From positions 16,375,964 through 16,439,963 of the forward strand of contig NC_051434.1 of assembly GCF_001649575.2 (NCBI RefSeq): 64,000 bases of DNA, written 5' to 3'. Of this stretch, positions 13,601 to 22,700 are shown one piece after another. A model generated the notes under the pieces. That model saw only the letters and a program-made list of their open reading frames with translations. It had not been told where the DNA came from and made no database searches. The stretch comes from Kryptolebias marmoratus (Eukaryota; Chordata; Actinopteri; Cyprinodontiformes; Rivulidae). Position numbers and translations under genes: made by a program. Each line of letters opens with the position of its first letter. The first letter of the stretch is position 1.

Positions 13601-15691
13601 GGTTGGTTTTATTGGCAGCCTGTTTCTAATCTGAACGAGCACGTCTCCCCGCCTGTGTGCAGGACCAGGGGACAACGTCCCCGCCGTGTACGGCCTGGAT
13701 GTGACGGACGTGTCCAAGTGGGAGGAGACGGTGCTGAACCCTGCACTGCAGATCCTGGACAGCCTCAGCAAGGTGGGGCCTCAGCAGACTAAACCGTCAG
13801 CTTCCTGTCAGCCGCTCCTGGGTACCGCTGCGGATCCGGCGCGACACTTTCATCTTGACCTCTGCTTTGTTTCTCCGCTCTTTCTTCTCTTTTGTACATT
13901 TCCTGCTTTCGCCGTCATTCTGCGTTCTTTATATTTGTTCGATTCTTCTCCTTGTCTACATTTCTTAAATCCCTTTATTCCCTTACTGACCTTTTATGAT
14001 ACTTTAGTTTTGCTCCTTTTTTTTAATCTCTTCTCGTCTTTTAGATTCTCGCTGCTTTCCATTCCTCTCCTCGTCGGCTCCTAAAGCTTCTTTCACGCCT
14101 GCGCTTAATCAGCCCCCAACCGAAAGTGTCAGCGTCATGTCGGAATGAGCTAATTGGCGCTTTTCTGTGGCGTTTTAGTAAAACACACACACCGTTTTTC
14201 GTCGCAGCACCGCTGAAGGCCTGAACAGCTGCAGAAAGGCAACAAAACCAGTGGGTTATTTTGGCTTCTTTCAGCGTAATCCGACTAAAATAAAACGTGC
14301 AAAAGCTCCGTAAAACTTCTGTTCCATCGTTTCACCTATAATGTGTTAATTGGCTGCAACATCTAGTTGTTTTCTCCAACTCCTGAACCTAATGAACAAG
14401 GTAAAATTGTGTTTGTATTGTAGCTTTTCAGGTTGTTTGTCTGCATTTTTTTGTTTTGTTTTGTTTTTTATCGCACCAGCTGATGACATTAACGACTTTC
14501 TCCTTGAGTGAAGTCGGAGCAAATTCAACCTTCAACACAACTTTTCTTGCGTGAGCCTTTTATATAAGCGCCCACGATGATATAAGTGCTTTAATGTTTA
14601 TATCTCAGTTGATTTATTTCCCAGTTTCACACAAAAGGCAAATGTTACCCATTTTGTGTCTCGTTCCGTTTCTTTGACGTCGTCCTTGTGTTCGTCTCGT
14701 GTCTACAGAGGGGTTCAACTAGTCGAACCTCTTTTCTTCCTGTCATCAGGGTGAAGAGCCAGCCGTTGCACCAATCAGAGTGCAGGGAGGGGAGCAGAGA
14801 AACACACAGAGCTACCACACCTGCGACCTGTGCGACAAAGTCATCATCGGAGACCTGGAGTGGACGGGTGAGGCGCCGAATGATCACGCCCAAACTTGTT
14901 GTCCTCATTTTTATTTATTATTATTATTATTATGTATCCCTGCAGCTCTTTGCTTGATTTGAAGTAAAATGTTGAATTCCTGAAACAAAACAGAACCACT
15001 CCTGATGAGCATTTTCTACCTTTTGTTTTTGTCTAAATGGAAGCAAAAGCTTAAAACCTTTAAACTCTTAAAGTGATTGTTCAGATTCTTAGAAGTGGAG
15101 CTCTGTGGAAAGGTTATGAACTATTAATATCTTAGTTGTTAAAAATAGCTTTTTGAATGACCTCAGTTTGAAGAAAACAAGTTTAAATCCTACAAGATCG
15201 ACAAGCTGACAGTTTTGTTTTTTTTTCAGGCCATTTTGACTCAGTTAATGGGATTAAAGGGTCAAGGATTAGATTTTGACAATTAAATTTAGACGGCAAC
15301 GCTAGCTGAAAAAATGCAATATTTTATCCTGTTTTCTTTTTAAATATCATCTTCAGTCAGTAGTTGTGAGCACATTTGAGCCTGAATACCTGAAGGAATA
15401 TTCATGCCTGTTTTAGTCAAAAAGAACCCTTGTTTGTAAAAACAGACTATAATTGTGATAAATATTTCCATCCCTGTTTATGCAGCTCACCTGAAATCCA
15501 AGAAGCATCACTATCACACGAGGAAGAAGAGGAAGCTGGATCCAGGCTGCGACCCGCCCCAGAGCGCCTGCGCGCCCCCCGTTCCCGCAGGAAACCCTTC
15601 AGAGGACGAAACCTGTCGGGACTCACCCGGAGACACGAGGACGGTGCGCGCGGACGTACCCGTGGCGCTTCGAAACCTGCGCCGACTCTGA
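1685..15691 (+). CDS. trit1: trit1, tRNA dimethylallyltransferase, 3' part of gene (five exons)
   Basis: TRIT1 transfers a dimethylallyl group to adenosine 37 of a subset of cytosolic and mitochondrial tRNAs (i6A37). Five exons (1685-1797, 1909-1986, 13663-13772, 14750-14867, 15486-15691) join in one frame and encode the last 207 residues. Recognisable stretches are DYQHGIFQSIGFKEF, the basic ALKIATRRYARKQNKWVQHR segment, VYGLDVTDVSKWEE, and a C2H2 zinc finger with spacing C-x2-C-x12-H-x5-H (CDLCDK ... HLKSKKH), followed by a basic KKRKLD tail. The zinc finger is typical of animal TRIT1 and absent from bacterial MiaA. Every junction has GT and AG, and phases agree throughout. The N-terminal catalytic and nucleotide-binding exons are not in the window and should lie to the left. 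Family assignment is secure. The exact C-terminus (low-complexity, C- and P-rich, after the finger) is read from the single open frame. Confidence 0.95.
1909..1986 (+). CDS. trit1: trit1 exon: basic ATRRYARKQNKWVQHR segment
   Basis: This exon follows the acceptor ctctccag and ends before a consensus donor gtgagt. It encodes the strongly basic ATRRYARKQ-W motif that IPT-family enzymes use near the tRNA. The exon leaves one base, which completes an arginine codon with the first two bases of the exon at 13663. Confidence 0.95.
2723..3190 (+). repeat. dispersed repeat, copy 1 of a pair
   Basis: It shares clear similarity with 17208-17580 over more than 350 bases, for example tcattgacttccattgt, then tctgagctcagaat, and a shared ggttaccacggtgacc/ggttaccatggtaacc block. 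The family was not identified. The copies are diverged and gapped, so they are interspersed repeats rather than a recent duplication. Confidence 0.75.
5505..5745 (+). repeat. dispersed repeat family (aatatct-type), single copy
   Basis: It begins near a variant of the ttagcaaaatatctcatgaa phrase and continues through tgcaactcattaacgtttgg, a 'cagccatttttacagatattgagctaaa' type block and a gtagctgac phrase. The same ordered phrases recur at 32165-32735, 39690-39850, 22465-22700 (reverse) and 50470-50900 (reverse). No coding capacity or terminal repeats were seen. Confidence 0.75.
8058..8393. mobile_element. Tc1/mariner-type MITE
   Basis: This 336-base element has terminal inverted repeats of about 40 bases. 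The left end starts cagttgtcctcaaaattatt, and the right end is its reverse complement, ending gaggacaactg followed by TA. The left flank is TG, probably a decayed TA target. An internal copy of the subterminal phrase (ttcaaaattattcataccc, about 8254) lies in the middle. It has no transposase and so is non-autonomous. The Tc1/mariner assignment rests on the TIR style and TA flank. Confidence 0.8.
9096..9308. mobile_element. hAT-type MITE with intact 8-bp target duplication
   Basis: This 213-base foldback element starts cagtggtttccaatcctgg and ends ccaggattggagacccctt. It is flanked by exact 8-bp direct repeats, atgtaaag, at 9088-9095 and 9309-9316. Eight-base duplications and CAG-type ends are typical of hAT elements. 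The interior contains complementary arms (caacacacctgat and atcaggtgtgttg). It has no coding sequence. Confidence 0.9.
10400..10440. repeat. (AC)n microsatellite
   Basis: This is an uninterrupted AC dinucleotide run of about 41 bases in the trit1 intron. A complementary TG run lies about 200 bases downstream. Confidence 0.98.
10637..10667. repeat. (GT)n microsatellite
   Basis: This is an uninterrupted GT run of about 31 bases. On the same strand it is complementary to the AC run at 10400-10440. Confidence 0.98.
12522..12660 (-). mobile_element. SINE fragment (tRNA-derived teleost SINE)
   Basis: On the minus strand it carries the phrases gcatgttctcc and tttcctcccacag and a shortened 5' part, in the order seen in the complete SINE at 47203-47559. 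It lacks the 3' half and the (ATGG) tail. Confidence 0.7.
13663..13772 (+). CDS. trit1: trit1 exon: VYGLDVTDVSKWEE segment
   Basis: This exon follows the acceptor gtgtgcag and ends in AAG before gtgggg. It encodes an R-P-G-D-N-V-P-A-V-Y-G-L run followed by DVSKWEETVLNPALQIL, which matches the TRIT1 linker between the catalytic part and the zinc finger. It ends in phase 0. Confidence 0.94.
13773..14749 (+). other. trit1 intron
   Basis: This is a 977-base intron with pyrimidine-rich sequence after the donor. No repeat or RNA gene was recognised in it. Confidence 0.85.
14750..14867 (+). CDS. trit1: trit1 exon: first half of the C2H2 zinc finger
   Basis: This exon follows the acceptor tcatcag and ends before gtgagg. 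It carries the two cysteines of the finger (YHTCDLCDKVIIGDLEWT). Its last base joins CT of the next exon to make an alanine codon, so the intron splits the finger between its Cys pair and His pair. Confidence 0.95.
14868..15485 (+). other. trit1 last intron, with a solo foldback arm
   Basis: This 618-base intron begins with a (TTA)n run at about 14913-14933. Bases 15066-15190 match the left arm of the long foldback elements found at 37.9-52 kb. Confidence 0.85.
15066..15190 (+). repeat. solo arm of the long foldback element
   Basis: The phrases gattgttcagattcttag, ggaaaggttatgaact and gacctcagtttgaag occur in the same order as at the left ends of the foldback copies at 37925 and 44883. No matching right arm was found in the following sequence, so this is a truncated copy. 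Confidence 0.65.
15486..15691 (+). CDS. trit1: trit1 last exon: finger histidines, C-terminus and stop
   Basis: This exon follows the acceptor tttatgcag. It encodes HLKSKKHHYHTRKKRKLD, with the two zinc-binding histidines, and then about 47 residues of low-complexity tail ending at TGA 15689-15691. The tail is GC-rich and probably poorly conserved. Confidence 0.93.
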
Positions 15692-16080
15692 TCTGCGTCT
15701 GCCGCCTTTTCCGTTTTCCCGCCACCAGACTTAACCGGCGGACGATTCTTAAAAGTTTCCCTGCAGGGATCTTCACTGACGAAGCGCCTCGGTAGATGTC
15801 GACGGACACGAGACAAATCCTCGAAACGGTCCGGTTCGACCCTGCGTGCACGTGGGGTCGCAAGGATCAGTTCAGTTTGTGGCGTTGGTCGTTTTGCCTC
15901 AGCTTGAATCAAATTATAAAAGTAACTTATTTTTTTTACGTTTGCTAAATACTCCAGACACAAAAGTCTGATTATTATTATAATTCTTTCAATGCTTCAG
16001 TGTTTGTTGCCATTTTTAAATATACACATTTCAGTCTCTATTTTGTTTTCCTTTAATAAACCAGAATACTTGAGAAGTTT
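15692..16080 (+). other. trit1: trit1 3' UTR with poly(A) signal
   Basis: The sequence after the stop becomes AT-rich. An AATAAA hexamer lies at 16055-16060, about 365 bases after the stop, and is the first good poly(A) signal. Cleavage would be expected near 16075-16085. The UTR end is an inference, since no transcript was seen. Confidence 0.55.
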
Positions 16081-17207
16081 CTCCCCTCACAGATGCATTT
16101 CTGTCAACTAAGTAAAAACAATAAGGAGCTTTCAGCTGGACGTCAGCAGAAGTTTTACCTTTCTGTTATCGGAGCTCTTAGCGGCATGCTCACACAGCAC
16201 CCAGCACTGCGCCCCTTTTTTAATATTTTTTTTGTCTTAAAATGCACCCCCCCCCCCTTTCTGCTTCTTTGTCTGTTAATGACTAGTTGGCTCATGTCTG
16301 CTCCGACGGCGGCACAAACCGCGAGGAGACGGCGGTTGTTTACCCGGCAGCGGTGTTGGACCTCGCTCAAACGAAGGTGTGTCTGCCTCTTGTTAAACCG
16401 TTTAAACAATGTCTGGCACGCTTCCAAAGGCCTCCTTTTCCATCTTCTCTCCTGCTTCTTTTTTCCTTTTTTTTTTCCACAATTGTTCCACTTTCTCGGC
16501 GAGCCGTCTTCAGGTTGTACGGTTTAAGTCCGTGAGTAGTTTGACCCCCATCCACATGACTAAAAATATTTCCAGCTGTATAATAGGTGGAAGTGCGTTC
16601 ATGTGTGTGTGTGTGTTCCACATTCTCTTTTTCCAAACTGGGTCATGCTTACTGGGAGCTCAACATACTGTACAGGAGTCACAGCAGGAGCAAAGGTCGC
16701 CGTGCAACTGGTGTCTGGTTTATATAACCCGCTCTGTTTGGAGGGTTTGTCTTTTCTTCTCTTGGCTTTTTAATCCGCAGCCAAACGACATCGTTTTCTT
16801 TTTTCCCCTCTGTTGTTAAAAGCGCCAGGGCGTCAGCACCCTGTCTGCCCGTTATCCATCATCATTTTTTTTAAAAAAAAAACAAACAAAAAAACACAAT
16901 TTAAAGTTTAAAACGGTCACAAAAAGTAGGATTTTCGGGGCTGAATTGGCATTTTGATATTGTTTTATGGTTTTTACACAATCGCAGTATTAGGTGTTGT
17001 GATTTTTTTTTTTGTCTTTGTTTTAGACTTTACCGCAGACTGTGCAGCTCAGTGCGTGCCGATGTCTCGCACTTTAACTTTTGAGTTGTCGAAACTCACC
17101 GGAACTTTGGCAAAACTCTTCTCACTCAAAAACAAACAAACTTCACACTTCTTACGCAGTTCAGGAATCAACGCAGACATTTTGTGTGTCTCTCATTGCA
17201 GTGGGAC

Positions 17208-17580
17208 AGAGCGCACACATCCAAACCCTCATTGACTTCCATTGTGTCTGAGCTCAGAATATTCTCCTCAGAACTGGAAGTGAAGGGTCCTTTTAGCTCC
17301 GATTCACAAAACACTTCTGCTGCTAGTTTTTACACATTAAATGTTTGCCTGAGGCTCACTTCCTACTCTTTCTGTCTGCCTTATTAAGAGTGCTTCAAGG
17401 TAGTGAGAGATTTAGGTGTGTGGTTACCATGGTAACCCTAATGAAGCAGCTTCACCATTTCTTTTGACCTTTTGACAGTTTATCTAATAAAACATCAGTT
17501 CAGATTATTCCAAAGTTTAAGTCCTAAATTGCTGCTGGGCTTTAGAGAAGAAAATTTATGTTTTCAGGAGTTTCACATAA
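17208..17580 (+). repeat. dispersed repeat, copy 2 of a pair
   Basis: This is the partner of 2723-3190, in the same order and orientation with small deletions. It lies in intergenic DNA downstream of trit1. The family was not recognised. Confidence 0.75.
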
Positions 17581-18984
17581 TGGCGCACTTTTTAAAAAAA
17601 AAAAAAAGATTTCCTCAGAAATGTTTTGAGTTTTATCTGTTATTACGAAATCAGAAATCATGTTTGAATGTGGAGCAAACAAAAAAAAAACAAAACAACA
17701 AAAACCCGAGCTTTTATCGGCCACCTGAATCTCTCGCATGCTTTACATTTTCCTCCTCGCTCCGTGCGATACGCTCTTATCTCGCGATCCTCGGCACCTC
17801 CAGGCACCGCTGACATCACCCGGTAACTCGAGGACGCCGGCTCGCACCATTCAGCGCCGCGCGGAGGGCCCTTGAGCTTTGTTTACATTCTCACAGACGT
17901 GGAGATGCAGGCGGAGTGTGTACGGACACACACACACACACACACACACTTATTAGATGTTGACAGTGGTTTACAGGACCAACGCACCAAACTTGCATAA
18001 TAACACATATATGGTAATATTTGTTTAATTTAGTGCAAAAAAATGAGCTTTAAGTGAAAAATATAGTTTTTAAAATGAATCACAGTAATTAACAACAAAA
18101 CTAAGGCATTTCTTTTTTCTAAAATACAAAAATTTGTTTGCTTTTTTATTATTTTATTGATTTTAATTGATCATTTTCAGTTGTGAGTTGGAGCTAATTC
18201 CAGTAGCTGGGAGGCAGGCTGAAGTAAACGGTGCCTGTACCAAAATAAAATAAAATAGTGCAGGTTTCGTGTCTAAATGGAACTAAATGTTCAGCTAACG
18301 CTTCGCTTGGCCGTTGTTTTTGTTTGAAGTGAAATACCTGAAAATCCGACGTTCTTATCGTTCCAGTTCTGTAAACTGAGATAAAGTATGTGGGAATGAG
18401 GAATGATCTCATCATCAGCGAGCTAGCATTGTCTTGGTGGCATCACGTTAAGGTCAAACCACAACTATGTCTGCGGAACGACAGCGTGCAACAAAACACA
18501 GCTGCTTGTTAAAGACTTTCCCTCAGAACCTTCGAATATGAAACCATTCCCCCGATCTGGATAATGAATTACCCTACTTGATCCAAAAAATACCACTTCA
18601 CGATTTATAAATTATGTAATATTTCTTTAAAATTTAAATAAACACATATGTATTGATAAATTAGTGTCTAAACACTTTTAAATCGGTTATAAAACACTGT
18701 TCATACGTGGGTGAGTTTTTAGCAAGATCAGGTGCTGAGCTTTTGTCATTTCTTCATTTAGATTTATGGAAAGAAAACATTTGTCAATAAGTTATTTGTA
18801 TGTGAGCATTACGAGCATTTGAAGGCGCAATGCTTGTTTTGGTTAAAGGTATTTAGTTTAAAGGAAGCTGAGCAACATTTATCTAAATTAATTAAAGTAC
18901 CATGCTGGTGTAGATTCTGTCATCCAGGCCGTGGTAAAATTCAAAAAAGGTTAAAAAACAAAAACAACTGGACTTCTATTCTGT

Positions 18985-19225
18985 AGTTGAAGACGTTTCG
19001 CTTCTCATCCGAGGAGCTTTTAAAGCTGAGATGTGATGTAAGCTGGACTGCTTGCAAATTGTTCTCGCTCTCCTAACAACAGAGGCTCATTAGGGTCCTT
19101 GTTTGTCTCATTGATGGGCCCCTCTGGTCACATGAGTGCAGGTGTTGATTCCAATCAACACCTGCACTCATGTGACAAGCTTGAGGGGCCACTCTCGTCA
19201 CATGAGTGCAGGTGTTGATTCACTC
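18985..19225. repeat. repeat fragment containing a perfect 50-bp palindrome
   Basis: The first part contains gaagacgtttcgcttctcat, a phrase common in teleost dispersed repeats. It is followed by a perfect inverted repeat with 24-base arms (19127-19150 and 19153-19176) around a 2-base spacer, and a third identical 24-base copy at 19197-19220. Confidence 0.8.
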
Positions 19226-20691
19226 CAATCAAAGTAAAAGTACTGTTTTGCCTTCTCAGTGTATGAACAGTGTTTTATAAATGATTTCTTAATGCTTTTT
19301 AAGTTGTTTACAAACACAAAACTAACCTCTTCATAAAGCATTAATCAGCAGTTTATAAAGGGACCAAACAACCCCCTAAAACTCAAAAAATAAAAAAACA
19401 ACAACATATTATTATTTGTGTCATATCAAGCTGGTGCGTATCAAACCACACCACATTCTTCTGTATAAACTTGTCTCAACCTTGAAACATCTACTTAGAT
19501 CCACAACAGGTTGTCCTCTAAGAAAGACGTTTTCACCACGTCTCCATTTATCTCCCATGATGTAGAATTAAACCGTACTAGGAAAAATAAATTGTACTTT
19601 CCCAGTTTTTGCACTACCAACCGTTTTTACCCTGTTTGACCTGAGCTGACTTTTATACGTTACAGGAAAAAGAACAAAACACTCTAAATTTTGGAACAGC
19701 TCTATTGACTCAAACGCAATAAAACATTCATAACCGCGCTTTCACAGCCAGGTGTAGAATCACAAACATGTTTTTTCAGCCTCTCGGAGCGAGCTGCTTC
19801 TGTATGTATGGATGGCGGTCATCCTTCTCGTGTTTCGTCACGTTACACCGCGGCGTTTTCCACAGCGCGCCGAAACAAACTGGGCCCGGTGAGCGGCTTC
19901 AGGGCCCGGTCACGGCTGCGTACTCTACACGACCGGATGTGTAAACGAGTACGGAAGCGTTTGTTTACTCTGTAGTACACAAATAAGAAGCATTTGAGAT
20001 CACTGAATAAGTCACTTAAAATAAAATCTAATCATCTAAAGGTATTGATGGAAAATGACTTGAATAAAACACTTTGGAAATTAAAAAAAAAAGGAAATTA
20101 GACAGAAGTTAAATATATTACATATAAGTAATATATTGAAAAAGACATCCTGCTGGGCAACATGTTTGTGTGGAGCTGAAAGGATGTGTAAATAATAATG
20201 GTGCTCACTTGATGTGCTCATCTGTTTATGATTTTTTTAAAATATGTTCAGTTTTTGACCCACTCCAGTGGACTTTAGATATGCACGTTTTCTCCTAAAG
20301 GTCGTAAAACTCAAATGAACATAAGAAATTCCAAGCCACGATGAAGGATGTTTGGGCTTTTTAAAGCCAAGATGACGACCCAGCAGTGGTGTAAAAACCA
20401 GCTGGAACGTGGTGGATCTTTGCAGGGTTTCGGCGAGAGGACTTCGGGCACTTATGAAGAACTCAGTGGGCTGCCACGGGTCATGGAGCGGGATAGGTTC
20501 GTGAGGGTTTTGAGCAAACTCAGAACTGCCGCAGTGAGGCTGTGCTGGCAGAATATCGGGGGTCCCGGTTGGAGCACGTCCACGATGTGGTGCCAACCGA
20601 CCTCATGCCTAGCCTGCGACCGCAATCGAAACAAAGAAAACAGAAGGTTTCGTGGGCGGTAGCGTCGCGCCGATCTCGACAATCTTTAGAA

Positions 20692-20900
20692 CAGGGGTGT
20701 CGAACTCCATTCCTCGGGGAGGCGCTCTCTTGCATTGTTTTAGACGTTCTTGCTTTAAAACGCCTGCTTTAAATGGATGATTTGTTGCCGTGCTCCTGGA
20801 GAACCTGATGATTAAACCATCTGAATCGGGCGTGTTGGAGCAGAAACACCGAAAACTCCCAGGACTGCGGCACCTCGAGGCCTGGAGTTTGACACCCCTG
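20692..20900. mobile_element. hAT-type MITE
   Basis: This 209-base foldback element has ends caggggtgtcgaactcc and ggagtttgacacccctg, which are near-perfect inverted repeats. Flanking 8-bp repeats are ctttagaa (20684-20691) and ctctagaa (20901-20908), with one mismatch. It is non-coding and belongs to the same family as 34562-34775. Confidence 0.88.
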
Positions 20901-21146
20901 CTCTAGAAGGTTAGGCCAGGGAGGGAGGACAGAGCTCGGGAAGGGCACAAAAGAGCACCGTGGGAAAATCGAAGGAAAAAGGGATTTGATGGTAGCAGCG
21001 TCCTGATTGTCCTCACCCTGAAAGTTGTCCGACTCCGATTTTGTTCTCTCCCCAGAGGCTATTGATTGAAGTTTCCCTGTTTTTGAGTCTCGTAGAGGTG
21101 AATTAATGTTTCAGTCGTTAACTTTCCCTAGATGTAACATCTAGGA

Positions 21147-21339
21147 CAGGGGTGTCACGTCCTGGTCCTAGAGGGCCGCCATCCTGCAGGTTTTAGACGT
21201 TTCTCTGCTCTTCAGCAGGTCTTCAAGTTCTACAGAAGCCTGTTAATCACTCATTTATTCAAATCAGGTGTGTCAAAGCAGAGAAACATCTAAAACATGC
21301 AGGACGGTGGCCCTCCAGGACCGGGATTGGACACCGCTG
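21147..21339. mobile_element. hAT-type MITE
   Basis: This 193-base element starts caggggtgtcacgtcctgg and ends ccgggattggacaccgctg. Internally it is close to the 9096 copy (ccatcctgcaggtttt ... gtggccctccaggacc). Putative 8-bp duplications (atctagga / atctaagg) match at six of eight bases, so this copy is older or the boundary is slightly off. Confidence 0.82.
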
Positions 21340-22291
21340 ATCTAAGGGAAAATTTAGCAGGAGCATGTTAACCACGCCAGGTGCTAAACAATCTCTCCAT
21401 AAAGCTGAGTGAACTTTAGGACAGATCTTTTAAATTTCTCTTAAAATTTCCCCCCTATTTGTGCACCAAAGCCGTCTCCGTCTCTCTATCGTAGTAGTGT
21501 GTCATCCAGTGACGGTGCATCGAGGCAATTTGTAGCTTCCTTAATCCTTATCTCTAATCCCATTTGACTAAACATTCCCTGCCATCTGGCCCTGGCTAGA
21601 CAAGGGCAGGGAGGGAAAGAAAAGAAGAAGAAGAAAAAAACCCCTCACAGACGTACACTCAGACGTGCTCTCAGCTAATCAGATAGAGCCGCAGCTGTAG
21701 TCGGAGACGTTGTTGACGACCTTTTTCCCGCCGAGCGTCGGGCCTCCTAATGCGGCGCGTGTTTCCAGACGGAGCGGAAGGCCAAATATTTGCGGGCGGC
21801 AAAAAGCACCAGACACCACACGGTCGCGTAATCTCAGCGAGCGGGGGGAACGCGAAGGTCCCCGGCTGAGAACGCGGCCTAAAACGAGTCGGGCGTCAGA
21901 ACCGGCCGGCTCTTCCGTGTGTTTGTTTGACCCTCGTCCTCGCCGCTCCCGCTACCTAACTGTGCCCTTTGCCACTTTATTTTTTTGTGTTTTTGTTTTC
22001 TTATCTCTCTGAGTCGATGTGCACGGGTGTTTACGTTCGTCCCTGTCCACAGGTTCGGCGTCTTTGCTGTCTGCGGACGACGGCGGAGACGCTCGAAAGC
22101 CGCGAGTTGCGTAACCGAGCGAGAAACACAACGCTGTCAGGTGCAACTCGATCTGATAGAGGCGGATTGTTGGGGCGGGTGTGGTGTGGTGTGCGCGCGC
22201 TGCTGCTTTTTTTTTTTTTTTTTTTTTTTTAAACCATCACTTCAATTAGTAACATAAACCACCACGCTTCAAATCTCTCTGCCTCTTTTAG

Positions 22292-22294
<3 letters not shown>

Positions 22295-22323
<29 letters not shown>
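22295..22323. repeat. (TG)n microsatellite
   Basis: This is an uninterrupted TG run of about 29 bases, shortly after a 25-base poly-T. Confidence 0.98.
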
Positions 22324-22325
<2 letters not shown>

Positions 22326-22464
22326 CCTGTATGCAATCTAAATTCAATCTTTGAAGAAAATGCACATCCCCTGCCGCCAAAATAAGATCGTCTTTTACTG
22401 TATTCAGAAATGACGGCGTTGGAGCCGTTTCGGTCAAACCTCGTGAGAACTTGTACTCCGAGTA

Positions 22465-22700
22465 TGCGTTGCCAACTACTGTCAGCTACTACCACGCCAA
22501 GTTGTAGCTCAATATCTGCAAAACTGACTGAATAATAGCCATTTTTGTGTGCACTAAGTTCAGTCGGCTGTGGCGACCATCCTGAATGGGGCAGGCTCCA
22601 GAAGTTGATCGGTTGCAGATGCACACCCAGTGATTACTTTCAGCGAGTTCTGTTGAAATCAGTCCACTAGTTCACGAGATATTTTGCTAACAGACACGCG
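22465..22700 (-). repeat. dispersed repeat family (aatatct-type), reverse copy
   Basis: On the minus strand it reads the same phrases as 32165-32735: gttagcaaaatatctcgtga, tgcaaccgatcaactt, gccacagccgac and a tagctgacagtag end. It is a diverged single copy. Confidence 0.75.

Larger units (their letters stand above)
1987..13662 (+). other. trit1 11.7-kb intron, repeat-filled
   Basis: This is a single intron between two clearly joined exons (phase 1 to phase 1). It contains a diverged repeat (2723-3190), a repeat-family copy (5505-5745), a Tc1-like MITE (8058-8393), a hAT MITE (9096-9308), paired CA and TG microsatellites (10400-10440, 10637-10667) and a SINE fragment (12522-12660). No other coding exon or RNA gene was recognised. 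It is about ten times longer than the other trit1 introns in view. Confidence 0.85.
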
